Source: Symsagittifera roscoffensis (lineage: Eukaryota; Xenacoelomorpha; Acoela; Convolutidae). From it: DNA of 64,000 bases. The stretch covers positions 56,996,312 to 57,060,311 of the forward strand of contig NC_087066.1 of the NCBI RefSeq assembly GCF_963678635.1, in the 5' to 3' direction. Under the pieces are notes generated by a model that saw nothing but the letters and a program-made list of their open reading frames with translations, did no database searches and was not told the DNA's origin. A program made the position numbers and the translations under genes. This document shows, piece by piece, positions 9,581 to 21,067 of the stretch (the first letter of the stretch is position 1; the number at the start of each line of letters is the position of its first letter).

Positions 9581-10330
9581 CAAAATTAAAAAAGTTTTTT
9601 TTATCCGGTTTTCTGAAATTGCATATCAAAAAAATATCAAACAAAAAGGTTCTTAAATTTAAAAAAATTTAAAGCTCATCCTCGTTGTTTTGATTTTTTT
9701 CTCATATTAATCAGTCCTTTTCCATTAAAATTTACCATAAAAAATATATTTTCGTCTGAATTGCAAGACATTTCGTGGTTTTTTGTTCGAATTTCTTAAC
9801 AAACTTTGAGAACCAATTATTGGAATATGTAAAATCATGCTTTATAGTTGCTTTGCATGCCGCAGGAGCGTTCAGAATTTAAAAAATTGAAAATATCCCT
9901 TGCACAAAAATTTAAGGTAAATGATCTTTTAAATATCTCAAGACATTTGAACGCTTAGGAACATTTTGCCCTACTTTTTTTGCTCATTTTAAAGTACTCT
10001 TTTTAGGGTACTCTTTTTAAAATTCGATTGGTTGCAACAAACATCTTTTTATAAAATTTTTTAATTAGAAATTAGGAGTGAGACAATTCCGAATAATTTA
10101 CAGCGATTAACACGATAAATAGATACTTTTTTCCCCAAGCTTTTTTCCCAAAATTTTAAAGCCGCAAATTTATTTCTTTGTAATTTACAGCGGGCTATCT
10201 TTTTTAAGTTTGTGAATCATGAAAGCTGTAGTAATTATAAGATTTCTTAAATAACCCTACGTTTGAACACAAAAATATTGTTCCGACCACTCTCCAAAGA
10301 GTGGGGGGGACTGGCATAGAAACGGTTTTT
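9581..10330. repeat. 753-bp tandem duplication, unit 2
   Basis: Near-identical to 8828-9580; the few differences include poly-G length and a T-to-A near the end (aatcgg/aacggt). It contains no ORF of note. Confidence 0.9.
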
Positions 10331-10751
10331 AATTGTCATTTCACGCACGTTGAAGAAATCTTATGGGTATAATATTAAGTGGTATAATATTAACGTCCTT
10401 TCAAACATTCTTTGGATTTCAAAATAATGTTTATATTTTGAAACTATAAGATATTGTCATTCAGTACTTCAAAAATCCTTAAATTTTAAGAGTTGAAATG
10501 AAACTGGTCTCATTTTTCAGTTCAAACTACCACACTGCTGATACGTTGAGAAGAGTAGATGCTTCATATTGATTTTTTTCTTGTTTTTTTTTTTATTGAA
10601 AACAATGGTAGCTGATTTGTGAAATTGAACGTCTGTTCCCTCTCGTTGCACTAAAACTGTCGAAATTCTGTAAAACTTTGCAAAAAGTGGTTCTAAAACA
10701 GTTTGCCTCGTTCATATTTATAATCATTATTCGTGTTTCTTTTTTGTGCCG
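10331..10751. other. Intergenic spacer between duplicated blocks
   Basis: AT-rich sequence with no gene. It is the natural left neighbour of the second large unit and marks where the first copy may be missing sequence behind the N gap. Confidence 0.6.
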
Positions 10752-10849
10752 AAGTTTATTGGCTAATCTTATTGACATTTTCAGCAATAATAACTGTAGT
10801 CGAGCATTCTGAGCTACGTGAACAACAACGGTTCACTCCTGTTCTGCAT

Positions 10850-11243
10850 TAGAGACGTGGCGTGCGCGGGAAGTTTTCTAGGGGGGGGGGGGCAGTTTTA
10901 GGTCGACCAATTTGATTTTCCGAGCTCCGAAAATACACTAAGGACCCTATTTTGTCAAAATTTTTGTGCGCCGCAGACAAAATTTTCAAAAAAATGCCAA
11001 AGGCGTTTTTAGGCACTTTTTTGGAAAAGAAAATGACCAAAAAGTTGCGCTTTTCCGGAGCCCGCTCCCCCTCAAATTTAGTTATATGGGCGCCCAAGGC
11101 GCTTTTGGAAAAATTTTTGATATTGGCCGGCCAAAAATTGATCTCGTAAAACGTTACCAAAAGGGGGACCCTTTGGATAAATTTGGCAACCCAAATTGAA
11201 GAGGGGGCTGTCGCCCCCGCCTTTCGCCCTCTTCGGCACGCTA
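10850..11243. mobile_element. hAT-like MITE, copy 2
   Basis: Duplicate of 4779-5170 with the same CTGCAT flanks at 10844-10849 and 11244-11249. Confidence 0.55.
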
Positions 11244-11695
11244 CTGCATACAGCCGTCATACTATACCGGTCCATGTAATGACAAAAGTTACGTAATCTT
11301 CCTGTCTCAAGATTAAACGCATCATAAAAATAGTTTTTAAATTTGTAAGCTAACACTTTAGTCCAGGTTGCACCTAAACAAATTAAGAAATTGTTTTTGA
11401 AGCTGATAGTTTTGTTGACAAATCGTGAGGTAATTATCTTAATTAGGGAAGATTGGCCCCAGACTGAGTATCTTTTTGAGTCTGTCAATCAATCATCCAT
11501 CACTTAAATACGTTGGTCTGCTAAAAGACTCTTTTTTTATGTCAAAAGATTGGTCTGCTAAGCGATCGGTTCCCATCAGTACAATATTTCTTTCAACCTA
11601 ACTCACACGTTTGCTTCAATCACGATCTGATACATTAAAAATCTCATAGCATTTGTTCTCTGCTTTATTTGTTGCTAGTGCTTGAAAATAGTTAA

Positions 11696-11763
11696 GCGTC
11701 CGTGGCTAATTGGTTAATACGTGAGACCCATAATCTCCAGGTCGCAGCATCAATTGAGACACG
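11696..11763 (+). pseudogene. tRNA-Met-like sequence, copy 2
   Basis: Identical to 5623-5690: CAT-containing 7-nt loop on a 4-bp stem, A-box-like TGGCTAATTGG, poor acceptor pairing. Confidence 0.35.
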
Positions 11764-12297
11764 TTCCCGAGTTTGTACTAATTCGAGGCTTATTGCTATT
11801 TTTTCGTTTTTAAATTTTTAGAGATGTTCCTTTGCCGTGCTCTTCGCGTCTTTGGGTTCTTTTCCAGTTCTTTTCCGTATGTTGTTATAAATAGGTTATT
11901 TCTACTTTTGTCATGCAAGAGACAGTTACTAAATCAAATCTGCGAGTAATTGGTGAGCGAAATGTGTGTTTATTTTAAATAAAAATCTCGACTTAGTGAT
12001 ATAATTGAGTAGATGTCGTTTTGCATCTTCAATTTTTCGACTCTAAATTAATTTTTTGCGCAATGACATCTGATTGTACTTCAATGTTTAAACTGCCTAA
12101 AGATGAGTTGACTTCAAACCAGGGGCGGATCCAGCATTATCTCGAGGGGGGAGGTCGATCATATTAATTTTTTGAGCACTCAACACTGTAAACACCCATT
12201 TTTTCCAAACTTTTCAAAAAACAGTTCAAGAACGCAGGAAAGAAACAGGTCAAAATATGTTTTGCGCCGCAGTCGAATTTTTGTTTTGAAAAACAGG

Positions 12298-12780
12298 TCA
12301 AAATTTTTTGACCAAAAAATCGCATTTTTTTGGCATGCGCTCCCCTTCAAAATAAGTATATATTGGCGCCGAAGTCGCCTTTACAGAGTTTGCATCCGAA
12401 AGAATTTCGGAAAAAAGTGCTAGGGTTTGTTCAACATCTTTCACCTCAACTGAGTTCGTAACCAGGTATACTGGAAGAAGTTTAATGAGATGCACTACTT
12501 GTAGGGTTGCATCTGCAAAACGTTCTTTCAAATCTGACATCAGAAAATCAAGAAACGGCAAACACAGTTCTTGTCGATAATAGTATTCGGCTGACCGTTT
12601 TTCTGTTTGTCTTCGTCTGTAATCAAGCTCAGCTGGACCTAACTCTTTAACACCTCGTATAATTTTGCTGAAGCAACCAGAACCAGAACCTTCTCGCCAC
12701 TTCTGGAAGGCTGGCTGAAGACTCAAGCACGCTTTTAGTTCAAGAACTGGTGTTTTCGTTACTCCAAGAAAATGCTTCAA
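12298..12780 (-). pseudogene. hAT transposase C-terminal fragment, copy 2
   Basis: The same 160-codon frame as 6225-6707, with the same YYRQELCLPFLD block and the same MITE-derived tail. No change in the reading frame is seen between the copies. Confidence 0.7.
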
Positions 12781-12853
12781 AGTTCACATAGACACCAAAA
12801 ATTCTGTGCTAGTTAAATATGGCAGGTAAGAAATGCAACCAGAAGCAGCATAG

Positions 12854-13021
12854 TCACCTGGCCATTGACTGATCTCTTCTAATGTCTGAGTAACTAAGGT
12901 CAGGTGCCGAGTCAGGTTCAGGAGATGGAGTTTTTACTTTCTTCTAGAAGAATGATTGCATCGTCTTCTCCGTCTTCTGAGGTTTGGAAAAGTCGCTGGA
13001 TTTTGATAGTCGTTTTGACAT
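12854..13021 (-). pseudogene. hAT transposase N-terminal fragment, copy 2, with premature stop
   Basis: Corresponds to 6781-6948, but the CAG codon of the FFQKK motif is TAG here (12944-12946), truncating even this fragment. It is one of few differences between the two large copies. Confidence 0.5.
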
Positions 13022-14527
13022 TCTGGGATCGATATCAAGGAGTTATAATGACAATATGGTGTGTAGTAGGATTTTTAATGAAGTAATTTTGGTAAGGTTT
13101 TGAGCTGCTTATATAGTAAAATTTGACTGATGTTATCAGACTCTGCAATTACAGGTGCGAAAAAGTTATGTGTTAAAGTGAAAACATTTAACCCCTCAAA
13201 TTGAGGTATGAAAATGCGTTCAAAATATGGGGCCTCAAATTGAGGTGTGAAAATGAGCTTTTCAAAATAGTACCTTTTAATCTTCTGACTTGTCAGGTAC
13301 CTGTCAAAAAAACATGCCTCACAATGGTAACTTTGAGTGTGCGCCGAAGGCGCTTTTGAAAATTGGACTGGGTCCTCACAAAATCTATATAGTAAAAAAG
13401 TACCCATAAGGAGGACCCTTTGGTTAAAAAAATTGTGCTCAAGGATTGAGAGAGCAGTCAACCCCCACCCCCCCCCCCCCCCCCTCGGCACGGTACTCCA
13501 TTAACATAACACTGCGTTTTGGGCCATTATTGAATAAGCCAGAACTATTCTAGCCTTCTCTACCAGGAAAACATTTTTTTCGAGTTGTTGTCATTTTTTT
13601 CAAGATCCAAGTGTCTATGCTACCACACCATTGAAGAATGGGTTATGACTCGCAGTTGGTTTTTCAAATTTGGTGGTTTTTGCTATTGATAGTCGCAATG
13701 AATAAATTGGATCTTTGTTAGTCTTTTTTTTATTCAACCACTTTGCCGGAACTATCGCAAAAATTTTGTTTTCTCTTTTTTTGCAGGCTCATTTCATGCT
13801 TAGAAGTTGTTTTTAATCTTAGTTAACAGTTCGTCTTGCGCGTTTAACCATTTATCTTAAGCTATCTAGCACATGAGCATTAAAAGTCTTATGAACATGA
13901 ATAAACCTCTGCTCTCTGTTGTTGCTTCTGTTGTACCTTGCTGTTGCAGTTGCGTTTTCTTGTTGCTTCAGTTGCTCTTGATGGTTGTCGTGTCTCCTGG
14001 TTCCTTCCTCATCTTGGGCTGAGACGCGGTTGAATAATCTCTTTTCCTTTTTTCTGATGCTTGTTCTTAGCTCTTTTCTGTTTTTTTTTTCTGGTAACAC
14101 TTGCTGGCCATCGCCCGCTTTTTGTGTTTTAATTTCCCATTCATTTGTCTCTCCGAAAAGAAAAACTTGCAGAACTTTTAATATTGGTTATAAATAGACT
14201 TAACCACAGCTGATTTCTACATTTTTAAAAACTAAATCTGTGGGTAACCCGTCTCAACTCTCTAGCAAGAGTCACACCGAGTGTGAAATCGAAAAACAAT
14301 ACGCGGAGCAAACTTGTATAATATCGTTTACCGAAGGATAGACACAATCACCTCGTGCTATCATGTTAAAAGTTTCACCTAGCTTAGAGAATATACTGTT
14401 TCAGCTTTGGTAATATTACACCTTTCTCTTTTTCTTAGAAGGTATGCATACAGACATCATATTAAAGGTCAAGATCGATAAACAACACTTACATGAACTT
14501 AATCAAGGTTACAGTTTTACTAATCCT

Positions 14528-16100
14528 ACTGCGTCGAATTACACAGTGAAAGCACTAAAACTATTAACAGTTGCGTCACAGAGTTGCTTTTTTTTACAGA
14601 AGCTCAAAATAAATTTTTGTCCAATTCACTTTTACATCCAATCCAACTGATAATTATCAATAAACGCGGCGAAGACGCTGATTCAAACTGTCTCGGTTTT
14701 TTTCTCAATAAAAAGTCACACAAGTTTGAGATCTGTTTGACTTCTGGTTCTTTTGAGTTTTTCCTTTTGACTTAAGTTCAATTCAGTTTCATCTGCTAAA
14801 GTCAAAGCAAGTTTTTTCTCCAAAAACGAGAGTGCCCATAGCGGAGAAAACGTGATTGACTTCCAGTTTCTAAAAGAAACCTGAAAACTAGATTCCTCAG
14901 AAGATTCAAAATTAAAAAAGTTTTTTTTATCCGGTTTTCTGAAATTGCATATCAAAAAAATATCAAACAAAAAGGTTCTTAAATTTAAAAAAATTTAAAG
15001 CGCATCCTCGTTGTTTTGATTTTTTTCTCATATTAATCAGTCCTTTTCCATTAAAATTTACCATAAAAAATATATTTTCGTCTGAATTGCAAGACATTTC
15101 GTGGTTTTTTGTTCGAATTTCTTAACAAACTTTGAGAACCAATTATTGGAATATGTAAAATCATGCTTTATAGTTGCTTTGCATGCCGCAGGAGCGTTCA
15201 GAATTTAAAAAATTGAAAATATCCCTTGCACAAAAATTTAAGGTAAATGATCTTTTAAATATCTCAAGACATTTGAACGCTTAGGAACATTTTGCCCTAC
15301 TTTTTTTGCTCATTTTAAAGTACTCTTTTTAGGGTACTCTTTTTAAAATTCGATTGGTTGCAACAAACATCTTTTTATAAAATTTTTTAATTAGAAATTA
15401 GGAGTGAGACAATTCCGAATAATTTACAGCGATTAACACGATAAATAGATACTTTTTTCCCCAAGCTTTTTTCCCAAAATTTCGTGAAACGCCAAAAAGT
15501 CAAAAAAAAAGTTATGCCTAGTATTGCTCTTTTTTGGTTAAAATTATATATCAGCTTTTAAGTATTTTTGGGTCTCGAAATTAGCTTGCGTAGTTTTTGC
15601 CGCATAATTTTTTTTCGGCTACTCAAAATGGGGCAAAACATGGGGCTAAATTGGTCAGAAATATTTGACGTAAATGGGTACGAAAAGTTCCCCCACATCA
15701 TAGTTCAATTTAACCCATTACAACCACGCTTACGTGGTCAGTTCTGCTTTTTTCGCAGTTGATACTTTCCGCAGCAATTGTTTGGTTTATCTAACGTCAT
15801 ACTAATAGCCTTTTTTGCTATGTGTCCGGTATATTTATAGCTATTTTCATCCTCGGATTATTAAATTTTTTCTTTGAGTTTATTGTGTTTTTGTTTTTCT
15901 TCTTTAATTCAATTTGTTGTTTTTCTTCGTCATCATTTTCTGCGATTTTTTTTATATTGGTATAACATCCTTTTTTTGAAAAATTATAGTGGTTCTACTG
16001 TCAGGGTTGCGTGTATGGCTTGATAGATACCCGATTGGCAATGTTCAGACAAAATTTTACTCCACCTTTCGTAGAATTGACGGAATGCTTCTGCTTGGGG
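14528..16100. repeat. Repeat E, second copy
   Basis: Homologous to 2924-4480 up to ttctgcttgggg; beyond about 16100 the sequence is unique. The first part overlaps the end of the large duplicated unit. Frames at 14444-14650, 14716-14970 and 15568-15762 are unrecognised and probably not genes. Confidence 0.8.
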
Positions 16101-17562
16101 TGGCTTTTTTCTTCTAATTAGACTAATTTCTGATTTGTGATTATTTTTTAATTTTGATTTTTATTTTAAATTTTTATTTTTTAATTATTTTTTGTGATTG
16201 ATTTTTTAAACAATCTCAAAGATATTAATGCCTCGAGCTCGAAACCCAAATCATTTTTTGACCAGCAATCAATTTTTGAAAAGATATGGGAGTCTAAAAA
16301 CTAACAATTTATTTAATTTTGAATAATTATTTCCGTGAGGGGAAGATTTAACAACAGAAACGATGAAATAAGAAGTTTTCTGCATGAAAAAAATTACCAC
16401 AGATATATTAAAGGGGAGTCGGAACATTATAATAAATGCCTGATACTAGAAGGCTTCCAATTATTTTGATTTTGTTCAGCTTATCTGAAGCAGCAACTTA
16501 AATTCGTTATATAAATTTTCATGGCTTTGTACGGTTCAATCCCCTCTGGAGATTGAAAAAACTGATGGAAAAATTATACAAAGGCGTAAAAATTTTTCCG
16601 AATTTTTTCAAAATTTTGCATTCTAATTCCTAAAATTTTTGTTAAGTATTTTTTGCTCTTAAAACTTTTTTTTTCAGTTAAATCAAGTTTGATTTAGCTC
16701 AATTTAGTATGTAAGGAACGTTTCTCGATTGTTTACTGGGTCAAAGTTAGACTAAAACTCAAACTTTTCAAACCGTTCTTTCTGGAACTGAAAAAGAACT
16801 TCTGAAAATTTCCAATGTTGTTCGAACTCTAACTAAAAGAGCTTCGATATTTTACTCGATCGCCTTACTCTCAAACTTGGAATAAAGCTCAAAATTTTCA
16901 AACCCTCTTTTCTCGACACTGGGACAAGAATTTGGAAATGTTCTAATGTTCGAATCAGGGCTGTTTTAATAACTTGTTTGTGGTAGCTGCTTTTGCAGGT
17001 CAAAAAATTTGAAACCCAGAATGTACCAAACTTATTCATTGAAAAACTACAAAAAGTTCTTCAAATAAGTGTCGTTTCTTGTGAGTGAATTGATGAGAGA
17101 ATTATAGAAAAAAATTATTCAATTCTGTATAAATTTTTTTCTAATTCAGAATAAAAATCCACAAATACTTTTCCGTTTTTGAAAAAAAATTGTTTAGTTT
17201 TTTTTGAAAAACCTTTATTGGTCGAAAAAAATATGCAATCGGTGAAGAGTACGACACTCACCATTTTTGCAAAAGCATCACGAGCTCGGCAATATTGATT
17301 GGTTAACGCTGATTGCTATGATTTTGGGGTCTATACTATTCCATTCGAAACGCATAGCATGGGAAGAACTCTACTCAACTGAAAATTTTAAAAATTTTTT
17401 CTCACGACTGGTGCAATTTTTTGAATTTTTTTGATATCTGTCCAATCTCGAGTGAAAAGGTTGCATTATAATTTACCCTCAACTTATTTCGATGATTATT
17501 GGTGGCACCTGATTCTGCGCCGAAAAAAAAACAATTGATTTCAAAATCCTTACCCATTTTTC
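16101..17562. other. AT-rich intergenic DNA with a two-copy degenerate tandem repeat
   Basis: No gene is recognised. Two related segments, about 16750-16825 and 16886-16962, share aaa-ctcaaa-ttttcaaacc...ttct...aa-gttc. They look like an old ~135-bp tandem duplication. Confidence 0.5.
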
Positions 17563-17960
17563 ATGGTCAGATCAATGAATTGCCTCGCAAATAACCCTAC
17601 CTGAAGCAGAGTCAATCCTTACTTGACGTGGAATCGTTTAATGTTGGCTTTTTTCTAGTTTCTCAAACCTTCTTCTGCTCTTGATAATTTTTAACAAAAT
17701 ATACATGACATATTGCTCTCGAATTACAACATATATAAAAACTGATAAAGGCCTCTCATAAAAATCAGTCAGTATCGTAAAGCGTTGGTAAATTACTTTC
17801 AATTGGATGTAAAATAACGCAGCATAAGCAAATTTATAATTGGTTAACATTACGAGGCCCAAATTTGCATTGGATAGGCGCACTTTTTTGTGTCTGTATG
17901 TTCCTGGATTCCATAGACAAACCTTTAAACATGTTTCAAAATGTTTCTGAAGAAACTAGC
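17563..17960. repeat. Repeat F, copy 1 (partial)
   Basis: Starts atggtcagatcaatgaattg; homologous to the start of 18563-18960 with substitutions. It ends at aaacatgtttcaaaatg, where a Gypsy fragment begins. Confidence 0.75.
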
Positions 17961-17962
17961 CT

Positions 17963-18557
17963 TCAGAGACTAGTTTCTTCTCGGTTCATAACAATTTTCT
18001 TGGGACCGAGAAGTAGTTTTCCTTTGAAGGCTAAATCCGATTTCCGTGAAATCTGGCCGTTATCGAGCGTTATTGTGTGCTCAGATGAGTCGATGACATC
18101 CTCCTTTACTAGATTAAAATAAGGTTCCCCGTTTTTTCTGTTGGCCGCCCTTCTATAATATTTACCTCCAGAAACTAGTTTCTTCATCGATCTGGAGCCT
18201 TTGTTTGCTTCTGGTACGGGAGTCTTTGGGTTTGCGAGAGCTAGCGGCAAGTTGTTTCCGAGTCAGAATGTGTATCCATTTGAGCGTCCAGACAGCCGTC
18301 TTTCGCGCCATCATGCAATTCCCAATTTCTGGCCCGATAGTCAGATCAGATTGACTTTCCTTTATCTTAACGGTTATCAAAGGAAATCAGGTTTTTCCAT
18401 CTTTTGTTAGCCGTTCTACTAAAATGTTTCTCGAAAGGGCTACAAACGATTGAAATTTGTTTTGTAATTCTGAGATGTCAAATAGTTTTTTCAGTCGAAA
18501 ATTTAAAGAAGGTTTTGGTAAATTGAATGACATGGACAATAAATTAGACTTTACAAT
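17963..18557 (-). pseudogene. Stray Gypsy integrase C-terminal fragment
   Basis: About 570 bp (17984-18557) match 25566-26130 of Gypsy element A closely. Minus-strand pieces read SMKKLVSGGKYYRRAANRKN..., then FNLVKEDVIDSS and TITLDNGQISRKSDLAFKG. They correspond to the region after the integrase core. The frame is broken (two overlapping frames, 17963-18250 and 18162-18380). The fragment has no LTR and sits between repeat F copies, so it was probably captured by duplication rather than by retrotransposition. Confidence 0.7.
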
Positions 18558-18562
18558 ATATA

Positions 18563-19318
18563 TGGTCAGATCATTGAATTGCCTCGCAAAAAAACCCTAC
18601 CTGAAGCAGAGTCAATCCTTACTTGATGCGAAATCGTTTAATGCTGGCTTTTTTCTAGTTTCTCAAAGCTTCTTCTGCTCTTGATAATTTTAAACAAAAT
18701 ATACATGACATATTGCTCTCGAATTACAACATATATAAAAAATGATAAAGGCCTCTCATAAAAATCAGTCAGTATCGTAAAGCGTTGGATGTAAAATAAC
18801 TTTCAATTGGATGTAAAATAACGCGAATTTTTATAGCAAATTCATAGCAAATTTATAATTGGTTAACATTACGAGGCCCAAATGTGCATTGGATAGGCGC
18901 ACGTTTTTGTGTCTGTATGTTCCTGGATTCCATAGACAAACCTTTAAACATGTTTCAAAATGCAAGTGAATTCCACTTACAAAACTTTCGTGGATTCCAC
19001 GTACAAACACCTGTAACGTAAATTCTGTCGGCACATGTTGTGCCGCGGATTCCGCAACAAGCGAATGTAGATAGGTGATCTGGATTCCGCAACTGTAAGT
19101 GTAAATCACTAAATAAGTGTACACCGCAAAAGTAAGTGGAATCCGCAAAATTTGTAAGTGGAATCCGCAAATGTAAGCGGATTCCGCAAACGGTAAGTGG
19201 AATTAGATTTTTGTTTATCACTGATTTTGAATACGAACTATTAAAAGCTAGAGCTGGAATTCTTATCTATAGCAATATGGAATGTAAAGGCAAGGACTTA
19301 ACTTTTTCAAATTTATAA
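18563..19318. repeat. Repeat F, copy 2
   Basis: Nearly identical to 21058-21796. It starts atggtcagatcattgaattg and contains the GGATTCCGC motif cluster. Frames on the minus strand (18831-19148, 18955-19221) recur only through duplication. Confidence 0.85.
18960..19205. repeat. GGATTCCGC/GCGGAATCC motif cluster, copy 1
   Basis: At least eight copies of ggattccgcaa, gtggaatccgcaa or variants such as ggattccac lie in about 245 bp in both orientations. They are separated by taagt- or gtaagcg-type linkers. Further copies are at 19432-19678 and 21448-21694; single copies occur near 20755 and 22771. Confidence 0.65.
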
Positions 19319-21067
19319 CAGCAAATTTATAATTGGTTAACATTACGAGGCCCAAATGTGCATTGGATAGGCGCACGTTTTTGTGTCTGTATGTTCCTGG
19401 ATTCCATAGACAAACCTATAAACATGTTTCAAAATGCAAGTGAATTCCACTTACAAAACTTTCGTGGATTCCACGTACACATACCTGTAACGTAAATTCT
19501 GTCGGCACATGTTGTGCCGCGGATTCCGCAACAAGCGAATGTAGATAGGTGATCTGGATTCCGCAACTGTAAGTGTAATTCACTAAATAAGTGTACACCG
19601 CAAAAGTAAGTGGAATCCGCAAAATTTGTAAGCGGAATCCGCAAATGTAAGCGGATTCCGCAAACGGTAAGTGGAATTAGATTTTAGTTTATCACTGATT
19701 TTGAATACGAACAATTAAAAGCTAGAGCTGGAATTCTTATCTATAGCTATATGGAATGTAAAGGCAAGGACTTAACTTTTGTCAGCGGAATCCACGAACA
19801 AATCTCCAAATATTTGATAACTAAATCTGTGGATGTCACCTTTTATTATTTTGGAAACACAACACCGAATAAATTCAATATTTGGAGTCAATGGGTTGAG
19901 AGCGTATGGAAATACAACACACAGCAAATCGCCGAATTAGGCCAGTATTTGGGATTTTATCCATTCCAAAGACTGATGATCTAGTTGATTCCAGTTCTAG
20001 CGAATTGAGATTGAAGTTGAGATCGAATTTGACAGGATATGAGATCGAAGTTGGGTTGACAGGAATTGAGAACAAACGTTTAGTTTTTCAACTGGTAATT
20101 GATCAATGTAGTAATTGAGATTGATTTTTCTGTTGACCATCTAGTAAACAAAACTGCTCGTATCAGGCGAAGCATTGAATGTTCCGACTGGTATTAAGGT
20201 TTATGGAGCAGTATTAACATAAATAATATAGAAAAATTAAATGAAATAAATTAAAATGAAATTTTTCTTCTAAAATTTGAAATTTTTTCAATAAAAATCA
20301 TCACCCCACGCGCTATATAAAGTACAAAACTATAGTTTTCGCTACTTATAACAAATTAATTATGGCAAATAAGCTTCTTTCAACCAATTTGGAACGATTC
20401 CTAAGGCGGATTAAATCTCGCTTACGCATTAATAGCGCGAACATATCGCGCGTTAATTGTCCCAAATCGGCCAAAATAGCCAATATGGTAATCTTTAAAC
20501 CCCCATAACTTTACAAAAATTAATCACAGGTGGAATAGTTTTTCGAAGTTAAGCTCAGGACAACAATACCTTTTGAATGATATTAAAAAGATCCGGCAAA
20601 AATGGCTAGTTAGAAAGTCGAAATTTGACTGAACAAAAAAAAACCCACCCGAGCACAAATATTCTGCTACTTTCGTATCGAAAGTCGGAACAATAAAAGA
20701 TATAATTTTAAATGCTTTACTACACATATACATATATTCGGCAAACAAAATGCGGATTCCACTTACAATTTGCGGAATACGCAACAGCTAAATTTAACTA
20801 TACAATTAATGTGAGAGTACGACATTACTGGTTTTGCGAAACAACACGAGAACATTTAATTGATCACTTTTAATCGAGAATATTTGCTATCATTTTTTTG
20901 AATTTTTCGTATTGATTCTTATTACTTGACGCTATCTCAACGTGAACATTTTTCAGTTTGCATATTAAATAAAAAACGTTGCTATTTTTGTGCATAATCC
21001 AGTCACACGTTTCAAATGCCACTATATATTTCACTGTATAAAAATCAACACAAAAACGTCACCAATA
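19319..21067. repeat. Repeat F, copy 3 (left-truncated unit of the 2,016-bp tandem)
   Basis: Matches 21335-23083 at an offset of 2,016 with few differences. It lacks the first ~250 bp of the full unit. It includes a family M element (20148-20692). The frame 19751-19984 is identical in the next unit; its product is not recognised. Confidence 0.9.
20148..20692 (+). mobile_element. Family M element 1 (~545 bp, non-autonomous)
   Basis: Starts AACAAAACTGCTCGTATCAGG and ends with the right-end hairpin and GTCGGAACAA. The left-end hairpin is damaged (aggcgaagcatt). It contains the conserved core ttggaacgatt...ggcggattaaatctc...cgcgcgttaattgtccc. No ORF of note. Confidence 0.8.

Larger units (their letters stand above)
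12120..13495 (-). mobile_element. Composite hAT transposon, copy 2
   Basis: Duplicate of 6047-7415, starting CAGGGGCGGATCCAGC at 12120. The poly-C tract at the right end is longer than in copy 1. Confidence 0.6.
10752..15482. repeat. Large duplicated unit, copy 2
   Basis: The second copy of 4681-9402. Differences are few: homopolymer lengths (poly-G near 10880, poly-C near 13465-13484), C/T at 11643, G/A at 12946, T/G near 13336 and a T/G near 14598. The small number of differences over about 4.7 kb points to a very recent event or to allelic copies assembled in series. Confidence 0.9.

Noticed and set aside
10849-11488. Several frames on both strands in the MITE (also 4743-5415)
   Set aside because: They lie in non-coding MITE sequence, run over each other in both strands, and recur only by duplication.
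20524-20784. 86-codon minus-strand frame duplicated at 22540-22800
   Set aside because: It covers the right end of family M; identical only because of the tandem duplication.
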